This document shows positions 45,291-55,867 of a DNA stretch of 64,000 nt, piece by piece (positions within the stretch are counted from its first letter, which is position 1; every line of letters begins with the position of its first letter). This DNA is from Symsagittifera roscoffensis (taxonomy: Eukaryota; Xenacoelomorpha; Acoela; Convolutidae): contig NC_087062.1 in assembly GCF_963678635.1 (NCBI RefSeq), positions 9,966,670 to 10,030,669 of the forward strand. Reading direction: 5' to 3'. The notes beneath the pieces are model-generated. The model searched no databases. It was given only the letters and a program-made list of their open reading frames with translations, and was not told the DNA's origin. A program made the position numbers and the translations under genes.

Positions 45291-45570
45291 CAGATTAAGG
45301 GAGAAGGAAGTGGACGCCTTCTCTCATCAGAGGTTCGACCCCCTGCCGACCCAAAGGGTCCCCCTATGTACTATTTTGAGATATCCATTTTTGGCTGCCT
45401 GACCCTGAAATTGCTCTAAAGGCGCCTTCGGCGCCAAATCATACTAATTTTAGTGGGGAGCGATTTTTTGGTCAAACATTTCCAAAAAGTGTCTAAAACG
45501 TCTCTTTTTAGCCAGTTTTTTTTTAAATATTTGTCTGCGGCGCAGAAAGTTTGCTCAAAATGGGGTCTTT
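45291..45570 (-). mobile_element. hAT miniature element, left half (split by gypsy-1)
   Basis: Reverse-orientation copy with 'gatatccatttttgg', 'ggcgccttcggcgcc', 'tctgcggcgcag' and 'aaaatggggtcttt'. It stops at 45570 exactly where the LTR starts and resumes at 51837. Confidence 0.75.
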
Positions 45571-45796
45571 TGTTGAAAACAATGACGTAGTAAGGTTAAA
45601 TTCCAATCTTAATTAACAACCATTTCTATAAGATCATAAGCGACAACTGAAATAGGAGATTACCGAAGGTGGAAAACACTCCGAAGGTTAGTACCTGTCA
45701 ACTAAGTCTAGCACCGGTGTAAGAGAGTGGTTGATTGACAGATAGAATAATGAACATAAACTAAACGAGAAGTGAACTAGTCTAATCACTATGACA
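45571..45796 (-). repeat. Gypsy-1 3' LTR (226 bp)
   Basis: Begins TGTCATAGTGATTAGACTAG and ends TTTTCAACA on the minus strand. It pairs with 51606-51832 with about a dozen differences. The LTR is short for the superfamily. Confidence 0.93.
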
Positions 45797-45808
45797 TTTC
45801 CCCTCTTA
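45797..45808 (-). promoter_or_regulatory. Gypsy-1 polypurine tract
   Basis: TAAGAGGGGAAA immediately precedes the 3' LTR on the minus strand, the position of the plus-strand primer for LTR elements. Confidence 0.8.
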
Positions 45809-46169
45809 TGAAAATGAAATTGTATAGGTACAATTAATGATAGTTAGGTACTCAGCAGGTTTGCAATGAACGTTTAATGACTCACCATGTTAATGAATCA
45901 TGAGATGAAAGAACTAACGTAAATGACTCAGTATGAAAATAAGGTACTGAGAATGTTTTAGGGTTATTTAAAATACTCAGTTTAAAGTTTTGACTGATCC
46001 AGTCAGCCCTCTCCCCCAACTTCTCCGCTCTTTGCTTTTAGTTTAATTTCATTTTCGTCCTCTACTTTTTCTCTCCTTTCTTCGAAATGTGGTCAATCAT
46101 AACGCCCCCGTTTTCGTTACTGCGGTACGCTTCCTTCCACTCCTGCGTGACGTTGTTGATTCGATACTA

Positions 46170-47639
46170 CTATTCGAGTCCTGGCTTGAACAGGAGACCA
46201 AACGCTTCTTTTTCTCTCGTTTCGCTGCCGTTCCTCCGGATTTTTCTTTTCCTTCGGATTTTCCACCTCCGCTCGTAGATTGCACCTTGGTGCCGTTTCA
46301 AGTCCGATTCTTTCGTCGTTCGCTCGCTCCGTCGTTCGTTCGCTGCTATTTCTCCGCCATTCGCTCGCTCCGTTGCTCCGCTGTTGGATCGCTCCGCCAT
46401 CAACATTTCTGCTTCTTCAATCTGCCCGCTCGCCTCGTTAGATTTTTCTTGCGTTTCATTCGCTCGCTCCGGTTGCTGTTGTTCCGCCTCCGAATTTCCA
46501 TCCCCTGTTGTTCGAGATGCTGGTATCTTCCCCGTTGCCGTTCTCCGCGTTATGAGCGGTTGATAGTCCTCGTCATCCGAATGCGTGTCGTTCGTCTGCT
46601 CGAAACGTCTCCCATGCACGGCTGGGTAATTCAGGCCCTCGGCGGCCAATTTTTTCCGCAAGTCCTGTGGCGTTGATGGTTTCGGGACGTTTTTCCTCGA
46701 CTGCTTGGAGACTGTCGCCGGCGATTTCTTAACCGCAACCCCAGATTTCCTAAGCAGATGCCCATTACAGATCGTTAACGTATGTTTGCTTTCCGCGATT
46801 ATACTATTTTTTAGCAATCTGTACCTTTTAGCGTTTTTATCGCCCGTTCGTTGGTACACTGACACCGATGGCAACAACGATGGCCCCGCTGTTTCGCCCA
46901 TAGTCCTTGCCGTCGGCTCGTCCTGTTGATTGATGGCTTGCTGATCCGTTAACAGGAGAGGGTGTTTTCGTCTATTGCCATACTCAGAGTCCGATCTAGC
47001 TCCCCAATTTGTATCCGCCGGGCTGGGTATGCCTTGTACTATTGTATCTCGTTCGTCTAAACAAGTAGATTTAGATTTAATCGCGTTCGGCCAGTTCAGA
47101 TTTCTTAATGAGGGCTTCTTGATTAGGTTTCTTAACACTGTATTAGCCTCCCGACCGTCGTGAGCTTCGAATGGCGTTATTTTAAGAGTGGCGTTGTTTG
47201 CAAATCGTAACGCTCCGAGGGCCCTCTCAAGCATTTTCTCCAAGGGTTCCGCTGGTTCTTCTCGTGAGTACGTAAGGAGTGACTTCTTTAAGCTGCCAAT
47301 TGTCCGTTCTACACACCCTGTCGCGCGGTGATCGTTCACTGGGGAATGTACTATTTCGATTCCTTCGCCGTTACAAAACGCTTTTACGTCCCTTGACATG
47401 AAATTAGTACCCTGATCCACATGAATGTTCCTTGGAACACCGTGGTTGTTGATATATGCCTTGAAAAATTTTAAAATTTTGTCCGCACGGTTATTTCCGC
47501 AAACCATCGCCGACGGCCACCGGGAGAACCTGTCGACGGCTACGATGACATACTTTTTCGATTCCTTTAAATAACTTATCGGCCCCCAAAAGTCTAATTG
47601 CACCGATTCGTTTGGTTCTTTTGGTTCTGGAATGGCTCC
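46170..47639 (-). CDS. Gypsy-1 integrase core and C-terminal extension
   Basis: An open stretch of about 490 codons after the in-frame stop at 47640-47642. The integrase catalytic triad is visible: D in QLDFWGP (47592-47594), D in HVDQGTNF 59 residues later, and E in GCVERTIGSLKK 35 residues after that, the classical DDX35E spacing. The core is followed by a long extension of more than 300 residues ending in an Arg/Glu/Asn-rich low-complexity part made of NERANE/RSERT-like repeats. No chromodomain was recognised. It is the only long intact frame left in this element. The upstream zinc-binding part is cut off by stop codons, so full-length integrase would not be made. Confidence 0.85.
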   Translation of the reverse strand, partial: GAIPEPKEPNESVQLDFWGPISYLKESKKYVIVAVDRFSRWPSAMVCGNNRADKILKFFKAYINNHGVPRNIHVDQGTNFMSRDVKAFCNGEGIEIVHSPVNDHRATGCVERTIGSLKKSLLTYSREEPAEPLEKMLERALGALRFANNATLKITPFEAHDGREANTVLRNLIKKPSLRNLNWPNAIKSKSTCLDERDTIVQGIPSPADTNWGARSDSEYGNRRKHPLLLTDQQAINQQDEPTARTMGETAGPSLLPSVSVYQRTGDKNAKRYRLLKNSIIAESKHTLTICNGHLLRKSGVAVKKSPATVSKQSRKNVPKPSTPQDLRKKLAAEGLNYPAVHGRRFEQTNDTHSDDEDYQPLITRRTATGKIPASRTTGDGNSEAEQQQPERANETQEKSNEASGQIEEAEMLMAERSNSGATERANGGEIAANERRSERTTKESDLKRHQGAIYERRWKIRRKRKIRRNGSETREKEAFGLLFKPGLE

Positions 47640-47642
47640 TCA

Positions 47643-48101
47643 ATCTCCTTTACTACACATATGCTTAAGATTCTTACCAGCCGCCGTGCACTCTTTGCAG
47701 TTCTCTGCCATCGCCGCAATGTTGCTGTGAATACACGGAAATCAAATGTCCTTAGATGCAGTAAACATGTTGGATTTCCCGTGATGGTAGTAGTGAAGTC
47801 TAATGTTTATGGCCTTGTGTAGAGTGTTCGGTATAACTAGTTTGTCGTCCATCCATAAGATATTGTCGCGTACATGAAAGTCATTGACGAATTGGGAGTA
47901 GTAACGATTCATTGTGTACACCTTTTGTTGTATTTCTGGATCTTTTGTCTTCACCATCTCGTAAATCGCTTGAAGTTGTGGATCTGAGGCATATTGTGAC
48001 TCGATGAACCTCAGGTTAAACAATTCGGGAAGGGTAGTATTCTTCTGTACTATTTTGCAATTCCTTGGCACTATTGACATTATACAAGATGTCGGGTTCA
48101 C
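47643..48101 (-). pseudogene. Gypsy-1 region before the integrase core (H2C2 zinc motif)
   Basis: In frame with the integrase core but with TGA codons at 47742-47744 and 47640-47642. The reading includes LHYYHHGKSNMFTASKDI, a stop, then ENCKECTAAGKNL, i.e. a degenerate His-His-Cys-Cys integrase finger. Confidence 0.75.
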
Positions 48102-48590
48102 CGCCGGAAAGGATTCCCCTGGAAACGCCGAAGGTATTGAAAGTATGGTGTTCGTCTTTGTTGTTGTTGTTTCCGTTGTGATTGTTTGTAATTGTGGGTT
48201 TGCGTCCAGCTACTCCACTTCATCTCCGCTCTCGCTTGAATTAATGATCGGATGTCGCTCTAGAAATTGTTTCTTTTTTCGAAAGGTTTTCTCCATCTTC
48301 TCGTGTTCTCCGGTAAATTTTGAATTAAAATTATTAATTTCCTTGCCGCCTTTGGTTAAATTAGAAACCGCTCCAACAATTTTTAGATTTCTTCGCTTGT
48401 CTGTCGGTAGTCATTACGTGTGTGATTTTCATTGGCTGAATTAATTTCGCATGTTCGCTGGCCCTTTAGCGGTCGTTTATGTACAGTACTTACTGCTTTC
48501 CTATTGGTCGAAAAAAGATTAACTGAGGCTTTGGCTTTAATTCTTTCCGGTCCTCCAAATGAGCGTGTGTTCATTACTCCAAAGGTTCGA

Positions 48591-49525
48591 TTAATAGAAT
48601 TTTTTTTTCGCTACCGTAAACATTTTGTCATACTTTGAGATGGGCTTGGCAAAGTCGCTAGGGTTTTGAGACAAATAATGTGCCAGGCCTATCTTTGCCC
48701 CAGGCTTATGTTCGACACAAAAATCAAACGGAATCAATTTATCTAACCAACGTGTTAAACGACTGAACATCGCTTTGTTTTTCTGGTTTTTCCCGTTTAA
48801 TAATGATACAAGAGCTTTATGGTCAGTAATAATTGTAAAAGGACGCCCCAAAACGTAATTCCGGAAATACTCTGCCCCCAAACAACCGCTAACATTTCTA
48901 GCTCGTTAGTCGAATATCGTTTTTCGGGGTCGTTCAGATATCGCGATGCAAATGAAATTGGCCGCCAACCGTCCGTTCCAAGTTGCTCTAACACTGCACC
49001 CAATCCATTGTGGCTTGCGTCACATACGATTCAATTATCTTTCACGACGAACGTCGAATCATTTCAGCTTAACAATATCCGCAACCTGGTTTTTCAAATT
49101 ATCAAATGACGCCTGACATTCCGGTGTCCACACATGTTCACTTTTCCGGCTTAATAACGGGCTTAGCGGCGCCGACGATTCTGCTAGCGCCGGCATATAC
49201 TTATGCAGGCTGTGGATTGATCCCATAAAGGTTTTAAGCTGCGATAACGTACGCGGTGGGTTAAGTGCTTCAATTGGGGCTGTTTTTTGGATAAATGGGG
49301 TTATTCCTGTTGATGTGATTCTATGTACGAGCGATTCGCAATTTTACATTTAGACAGTTTTACTGCCATATTTTCCTTGTCTAGTTTTTTCAATATCTTT
49401 TCCACCGTCGAGATATGTTCAATTTCCGATCCCTTAGTTGTGATGAGTATGTCGTCAATAAATGCGTGTGACTGTGGAAATTCCGGTAGTGTGGAATCCA
49501 TCACCCTTTGCAATTCCACCGGCAT
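48591..49525 (-). pseudogene. Gypsy-1 reverse transcriptase and RNase H remnants
   Basis: Several frames are needed. RT palm: AFIDDILITTKGSE at about 49430-49480, with the YxDD box as FIDD. RNase H: ASHNGLGAVLEQ, SFASRYLNDPEKRYSTNELE, then after a frameshift near 48880 FTIITDHKALVSLLNG and RLTRWLDKLIPFDF. Sequence between 49010 and 49300 is also frameshifted. It cannot encode an active enzyme. Confidence 0.8.
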
Positions 49526-50160
49526 AGATGTTAGACCATAAAACCCTGTTTTAAATCAATACGTACCCGTCGATCTTCCCCCAACCAGTGAAAAATTACA
49601 TTGTACGCTAGTTTCTGGCCCGAGTGGTAATTATCCGTACGCGTATGTTAAGTCCATGGTAGAAAAAAATATATCCCCCGATTTCTTTCCGCTAATCGTT
49701 TGGCCGACCGTATCCATCAGTTCTTCGATATTGGGCCTTTGATACTTATTTTTATGGACATGTTTGTTTGGTTCCCGGGCCTCCAATGCTAACTTTATTG
49801 ACCCATCCTTCTTACCGTAATCATTATTGGGGAGACAGAATATCGGTCCGAACAGTCAACTAGCTTTTCAATATGTCCTTGTTGTAAAAGTTTGTCTATT
49901 TTGCGGTCCACTGCTTGCAATGTTATTGGTACACGCCTACCCTTCTGTTGGATAGGTACCAGAGTTTTAAAAAATTTCGCCTGTACTTAATCATTTTGTG
50001 TTTTAACGACCCTTGTAAAAAGTTTAGAAAACTGCTTGCTAAAATAATCCTGCCATTGATCCAGGTTGTTTTCTCCCTCGGCGTGCTCTCCATGGATCTC
50101 CATCACCCGCTCTCCCGGTGTCCTTTGAATCAGCTGTAGTCCCAATTCCGGCGTAAGATC

Positions 50161-51606
50161 TCAGCCAATTATTGAAGGGCGGTGTCCTCCAATCACTTTG
50201 ATTGTTGCTATCGTCTTCCATCCGTTTGACGTTAATTGCACTTGCTTCGTTCCCAATAAACTCAGCGGATTGTTGCCATAATCCCGGAAGTCTTGATCCT
50301 CTGGTGCTAATTCCTTCAGATGTACTCCCTTGGTGCCTAATGTTTTTCTTAACTCCCCAATCGTAAAGATTGATATTGGTGACCTGCTGTCAATCCATAC
50401 GCTCGTCGTTTTTCCATTTATCGCAATAGGCAATTTAGCGCCTGCTACTTCTAGTTCGGTTCTGTTCTTTGATCTGATCGACATGACTAAATAATCCCCC
50501 GAACTGTCCGAGTCCCAATAATGATGATGTTTAGGGGGCGCTGTGGTATTTACCCATCCCACCGAACTTTCTTGTCCAGTTTCGTCGATGTCTTCTTGCT
50601 CGTAATGGTACTGATCAATCTGTCCTTGAATCATTACCACTGACTGACGTCCCCGGTTATTTCGTTTTGCTCGGCACGTGCGCTCAAAATGGCCCACCTT
50701 TTTACAAAAATTGCACGTTGCTCCTTTCGCGGCACATTCGTTCAGATGATCCCTGGTGAAATTGGGCTTGTCACAATTGTAACACTTACGTTCGCTTACT
50801 TTTCCACCTCCCCGAAATTGTCCTCGTCCTTGTGGCTGTCCTCATCCGCGCCCTCGGCTGTTCCGGTATCCTCCTCGGATTACGCCCACCAGCTCCGTTT
50901 TTATCTGAAGTCCTCCAGCCATCTGTGCACTTGATCCTCCGGTGCCTCCTGTGGTCACCACGTATGTTCTTGCGTATTTATCTCCCCTTTCACACGATAA
51001 CGCGATCCGATACGTCTCTTCCGGCGTTTTTGTTGCGCGACATAGCTCGTTTTGGGCCTCTCTGTTTGTAATTTTTACAATAAATACATCTCGCAGTGTT
51101 CTGGACTCCAATGTTCCGAACGCACACCGGGCTGCTAGCCCGCTAAGCACAGAATGAAACTGTTCTAGTGACTCGCCGATACGTTGCTTGCGTGACAGTA
51201 ATTGAAATACCTCATACGTTTCATTCCTTTTCTTCTTAAATTCACCCTCCATCGTGTCCAATACCCTCGGATATCTTGTATTTGTCAAATCCAAATTAGG
51301 GCTCCTTTTGTGCACTTCGTCCTGCCCCTTCTTCCCCAGACACAAATACAAATTTGAGATTTATATTTGTTCAGATGCCAAACGATTCTTTCCTTCAACT
51401 TCCTCCGGCAAAGCGATAACTTGGGCTGCAGTAAGGCTCGATGCGTAGTAATAGTTTTTGGGGTTGATTGTGTGCTTTGCCACCATTCCCCATTGGAACC
51501 TGTTCAGCCAGAATTTCCACTGCATTGGTGGCTCCGCGCATTTAGGTGGCCAAAAGGACATGATGCCTAATGGATCCCCCCCACCTTGATTTGCTGGCTG
51601 CGCCAT
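50161..51606 (-). pseudogene. Gypsy-1 gag-nucleocapsid-protease frame with two nonsense codons
   Basis: One frame runs from the ATG at 51604-51606 to 50161, interrupted by TAA at 51361-51363 and TGA at 50842-50844. Segments: capsid-like region (MQWKFWLNRFQWGMVAKHT, later SLEQFHSVLSGLAARCAFG), an Arg/Gly-rich stretch, two zinc knuckles (CYNCDKPN...HLNEC, then CNFCKKVGHFERTC), and an aspartic protease with VWIDSRSPISIF where D-S/T-G is expected. The ATG begins with the last base of the LTR. The capsid resembles that of the element at 59439. The interrupted frame would give only an 81-residue N-terminal peptide. Confidence 0.85.
51588..51605 (-). promoter_or_regulatory. Gypsy-1 primer-binding site candidate
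   Basis: TGGCGCAG follows directly after the 5' LTR on the minus strand, the position where a tRNA 3' end pairs to prime reverse transcription. The same eight bases follow the LTR of the second element. The matching tRNA was not identified. The site overlaps the gag start codon. Confidence 0.65.
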
Positions 51607-51832
51607 GTTGAAAACGATGACGTAGTAAGGTTAAATTCCAATGTTAACTAACAACCGTTTCTAATGAGATCATAAGCGACAACTGAAATAGGAGATTTCC
51701 GAAGGTGGCAAACATTCCGAAGGTTAGTACCTGTCAACTAGGTCTAGCACCGGTGTAAGAGAAAGGTTGATTGACAGATAGAATAATGAACATAAACTAA
51801 ACGAGAAGTGAACTAGTTTAATCACTATGACA
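51606..51832 (-). repeat. Gypsy-1 5' LTR (227 bp)
   Basis: TG...CA ends on the minus strand. It matches 45571-45796 apart from about a dozen substitutions and a small indel near 51660. Confidence 0.93.
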
Positions 51833-51836
51833 CTTT

Positions 51837-51972
51837 ATAGTGATTTAGGAGACCTCCGAAAATCAATTGGGTCGATCTATAAAAAAAAAACAGTCGACAC
51901 GACTTGTGAAGTTTTTTGAAAATCCTCCCCCCCCCCCCCCCTCGAGAAATTTCCAGATGCTTACTGCCCCTC
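51837..51972 (-). mobile_element. hAT miniature element, right half (split by gypsy-1)
   Basis: Continues the copy begun at 45291: 'atagtgatttaggag', 'aatcaattgggtcgat', a run of about 14 C, and 'ctcgagaaatttccagat'. Joined to the left half with one CTTT, it matches the intact copy at 58558-58977. Confidence 0.75.
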
Positions 51973-52503
51973 AAGTCAAAATTTTTATCGCACGCTACCG
52001 TTTTTAGCAGAAAAGAACGACTTCTCCAGGAATATTTCCAGGGTAATTTAAGGGATGAAAAGTTAAAGAAGGAAGACGAAGAAAAAAGGGACAAATTAAT
52101 TTTCTTACCCGAAAGACTTCATTCTGTCTTTTATCGTCATTGCTGCAGTGGCTTCATATGTATCCCGGTTTTCGTAGTGCTCCAAAATAAGTTGAGTTAC
52201 ACGATCAGTCAGTTCTGCCGCAGACCAAATGAAGAAATTTTATTATGAATTATCAAAAATGTTTTCACGTTTTATTTGAAAATTCAAAAAGAAACTAGGG
52301 TAGTCGCATTCTGTGCAATTCAAGTAGCACATAGCTTTCCAAACACTCACTCTGACTTCAAGCAGTTTAAGAGTTAGGTAGCTTAAATAGAGGAATCTTA
52401 AATTTTCCGAGCAATTAGTTTATTTTCAACACTATCGGATGGCAGTATCCTCTATTAGATTGAAATCTTCAAGAATGAGATAAAAAAATTTAAATGAGAT
52501 ATA
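51973..52503. other. Intronic sequence of the M1-like gene
   Basis: No exon is supported on the minus strand. Confidence 0.35.
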
Positions 52504-52599
52504 CAGGGGCGGATCTAGGATGTTCTCGAAGGGGGGGGGCGGATTTTCGAAAGATTTTCGAAAATTTTGTCGACCTTTTTTTTCCTAAATCCGCTTCTG
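52504..52599. mobile_element. 96-bp hAT miniature element with perfect TSD
   Basis: CAGGGGCGGATCTAGGATGT at the left and TAAATCCGCTTCTG at the right, flanked by GAGATATA on both sides (52496-52503 and 52600-52607). It is the shortest copy of the family in the window and consists essentially of its two ends. Confidence 0.88.
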
Positions 52600-54822
52600 G
52601 AGATATACATAGAATTTAAAATTTTCTCACTTTTCTCTAAGTATAAACTAGGATAGCCGGTTGCTGTGGAAGTAGCACATAATGATCCGACCATAGTCAC
52701 TAAAAAAAATAGTTTTTAAAAATTAGTGTCGTTTTTAGTGGGTGGTTTGATTCGAGAGTTGCACAAATGGGTAAAAACTTAGTGATTTAGACATAATCGT
52801 TAACATTTGTTTTCAAAATGAATGAATAAAAATTTTGAAAGTTTTCTAATTTTTGCACAACAACATTTTTAATATATTTTTCGGAATATCCGAGTTGATA
52901 CGCATATGCACTCACTTTTTGCTTACAAAAACTGGTCCGAATTAAAAAAAACACCCCGGGCATATATATTCCTCAATTTCTTCGAAATTCGGCAAAATTA
53001 GTCGAAAAAAAAACAAAAATTAAACCAAATTTGTTCACACTGAAAATGCTTTTTGAATTGGAATCAATAGCAAAATAGCAAAGAATTTCCAAACGAGAGC
53101 ATACTTGAACCATCACAAGACTTTTTTTGAGGCAGTCAAAATCGGATGAAAAAACAAAGTTTCGCCAAAAGTCTTCGCTAAGTGACTGTAACCAAATTTT
53201 TTTAAAATGTCTAGCACTTATTGAAGATAAGATGCATATACATATAGATGCATACATACATAATTACACCTTCATCAGAGTTCAAAAAAAATTGCCAAGT
53301 TTTTGGCAGTATTTCACCGTTGAAGTATCAAATTATATGCCTTAGAAAGACACAAAAGTATCAACTAACGATTTTTTATAGTAAAATTCAAATCGATTGA
53401 AAAAAATTACCTCAAACTGATACTAGGTGATGTTAACAAAAACCATTGCCTTTTCACATCAATACCCCTCTCCCAACCTCCTTGACAAAAAAAAATTGAG
53501 TGCGAATCCCCCCCCCCCAAAAAAAAAACAGTTTTAAAACTTTAGGGGAGCTTTAATGGGACAGAACTGAGTGTTATAGTTCACATAAGCTATAAGCTAG
53601 GGATCTGCTGTTTCCGCTTCCAGATACATTCGAAATGTTGCGAGCGAGTCTAGCTTTTGCACATGCTAGTGAATTATGCTTTTACTTTTTTTAAAGCCAC
53701 ATGATATTTTGTTTGTCGATGATTATAATTCATGTGAGTGAATTAGAATTTGTAAGTTTTGGCATCACAAATAAAGGCCATTTGGGCACAAGTGAGATTA
53801 ATTATTGAAGCCCTTCGATAGTTGTCTTGATTCGAGCTGTTATGAAAAATGTTATACGGGATAGAGCGGTCTGATCGTCACTCAAAAAAAGTACGACTAA
53901 AAATCTGCTCTTTAGTTTTATTCAATCTTGTATGAGTACTTAAAAATACCTCTCTTATCGCCCAGCCAAAAAATTTAGAAATAACCTCTCTTATATTGAA
54001 AATGCAATAATTTAAACTAAAATTTTTTAATTTTTAAAAACTGCTTAAAATGTATTATTAAGATTAAAGTTTTGTCTGGCAAATATTTCGTTGATCAAAT
54101 TGCTATCCGGCATTGCTTGCAAAGTATTCGGCTAATGTTTTTTTACTTCACATATCAATTACGGAAGCATCGACATTTTTGTTCCGACCAATGAAAATTG
54201 GTCCGACCGGTGTGTTTTAGTTTTTTTCCTCGCAAAATCAGGTACCAGAAATAATCATCCGACAAGACTTAGTGATATATCATACTAAAGCTCTTTCAGT
54301 CGTGAATTGAACGTTTTTAATAAATTTCTAAAAAAATTCACTGTCGAGAAAAGCTGAAATTTTTGATTTTTGGTCTAAATTCGTAAGATAGTTAGTAATT
54401 GCAATAGCTTATTTAAACTTAATTTAAGCCGTGATAACTAAATTTTACTCTTGTAAATGTAGTTTTTGTAGTTTTTTTAGCGCAATTTGGGTAATAAAAA
54501 ACTTGAAAATTCAAAAAATTTCCGCAAAGAATTTTGAAAAAAATTTTGTTTTTTCAATTTTTTTTCGTTTTTCTCGTCATTTTTCATCAAAAACTGTTTT
54601 CCAATTGACTAATTTTACTATGACTCTCAAATTTGCCTGAGTTTTATTTTTTATCTCGGATTTTTTAAATCAAAACATGCAGACACCAATTTGAGAAATC
54701 ATTTTTGTATTTTTTTAAGACTGCGGTCGGAAGATTCTCTGCTACTTCCACAGCAACCGGCTATCCTTGCTATTTTTGTAATTTTTGTATTTGAAAGATA
54801 ACAACTGCTTCATTTAATTTAC
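52600..54822. other. Intronic sequence with dispersed-repeat copies
   Basis: No exon is supported. An inverse copy of a dispersed repeat lies at about 52640-52700 ('ggatagccggttgctgtgg') and a direct copy at about 54590-54775 ('ccacagcaaccggctatcc'). C and A homopolymer runs occur at 53509-53530. Confidence 0.45.
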
Positions 54823-55293
54823 CTGAAAGAAAGCACATTTCGGTCCATGTTTCGAACTGCGCCTGCAATGTGAGTTGAACAAACTTGCGGGGAATGATTT
54901 GAAAAATGTCAAGAAAAAAGTCGATCGTTTTTGGATCCTTGCGATATTCTGGAATCAAGGAAAAATCGGCAAAATAATTCATTCCGCTGCTGCCAGTTCT
55001 TTCATGAATTGCATCAATTGTGATTAGAGTAGCCAGATTTAACTTCGTTGTCTGATTTAATTCAGATCCGTTAAATAAAAAAGGCACAGAATTATCCAAA
55101 ATCAAACGAACAGTCGAATAAAACTGTTGCCGATCATCGTCATCGAGGTCTAAGAGCAGCCTAGGCGTCCCGTAAAAATGGACGGATCCGTAGTCCGATT
55201 CGACCACTTGATGAGAGAGTGATTGATGTAATATGGCAAAAGATGTCTCAAAAATGGGTATGAAGTCATCGGCGCTATGCAGCTTCGACACAA
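54823..55293 (-). CDS. Exon of unknown domain in the M1-like locus
   Basis: Acceptor gttgatttcag and donor TTTCAG|GTAAAT bound 471 coding bases. Its start phase (1) matches the donor of the M1 N-terminal exon (55868-56456), so the two could be spliced directly. The 157-residue segment (VVSKLHSADDFIPIFETSFA, then DLDDDDRQQFYSTVRLILDN, ending TWTEMCFLSG) looks like a soluble helical region with NGS and NQT sequons. It does not show GAMEN or HEXXH, so it is not a recognisable peptidase catalytic domain. It may be a highly diverged one or another part of the protein. Confidence 0.45.
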
Positions 55294-55867
55294 CTGAAAT
55301 CAACCAATCATGAAAGTTTGCTCAATTAAGTAACTCAGGACAGTTTAAACTACAGGGCAGTTGGACTACATTAGGCACGAGTGAGATAATATAGTCACGA
55401 GAGCCTAAAAACAGGGGAGAACTGCTCGACATTTGGGAAGAACTGTCGAGCAGTGTCCTTACCAATTGACGAATCATGAAGCTTTTTGTTTTGTTTCTAC
55501 CATCTTCATATTGTAACACCCGTTGGCAATCTGGACAAAAAAGTTGTGAGCATGACAGATTAGGGTGGGGATGGTTGACTAAATTATATTGCCGAACCCT
55601 GTCCAAAACACCAGCAGGTCAAATAAGTGTTTTTTTTTGGAATTTTCATCACTTTTTCTATTTTTTCACAGATTAAACAGACATAAAAACGATGCTGATT
55701 CTGAAAATACTTATTCTGCTATTTAAATCGTAATTTTAACACTAATATATGGTGTGTCAAAACGAAACCCATTTTGTTCTTATATTATTCATAAGGATTG
55801 AACACATAATCACAACCACACCCCCCCCCCTGATATAAATGAATCTGAAAGCGCGAGCAGTTCTTAC
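55294..55867 (-). pseudogene. Interval with a decayed partial duplicate of the upstream exon end
   Basis: A minus-strand open stretch (55322-55606) exists, but 55456-55512 is a copy of 55861-55914, the end and donor of the M1 N-terminal exon (shared: 'tgacgaatca', 'tttctaccatcttcatat'). Read in the exon's own frame, the copy hits a stop. It is best seen as a broken exon duplicate within the intron. Confidence 0.45.

Larger units (their letters stand above)
45571..51832 (-). mobile_element. Ty3/gypsy LTR retrotransposon 1, complete but decayed
   Basis: On the minus strand: 5' LTR (51832-51606), primer-binding site, gag, nucleocapsid, protease, reverse transcriptase, RNase H, integrase with C-terminal extension, polypurine tract, 3' LTR (45796-45571). 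The gene order RT-RH-IN is that of Ty3/gypsy. It is flanked by the 4-bp duplication CTTT (45567-45570 and 51833-51836). The LTRs differ at roughly a dozen positions, so insertion is not recent. Coding is broken by at least four nonsense codons and several frameshifts in RT/RNase H. It lies within the large interval of the M1-like gene, in the same orientation. Confidence 0.93.

Noticed and set aside
46089-46676. 195-codon plus-strand frame
   Set aside because: It is antisense to the Arg/Glu-rich C-terminal extension of the gypsy-1 integrase; the Phe/Arg-rich product is a composition shadow.
52050-52250. Plus-strand 110-codon frame at 51916-52248
   Set aside because: It begins inside the hAT miniature element and has no family-like motif or splice support.
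55322-55606. Minus-strand frame as a true exon between the M1 N-terminal exon and 55293
   Set aside because: Part is a frameshifted duplicate of the neighbouring exon end, and skipping it gives matching splice phase.
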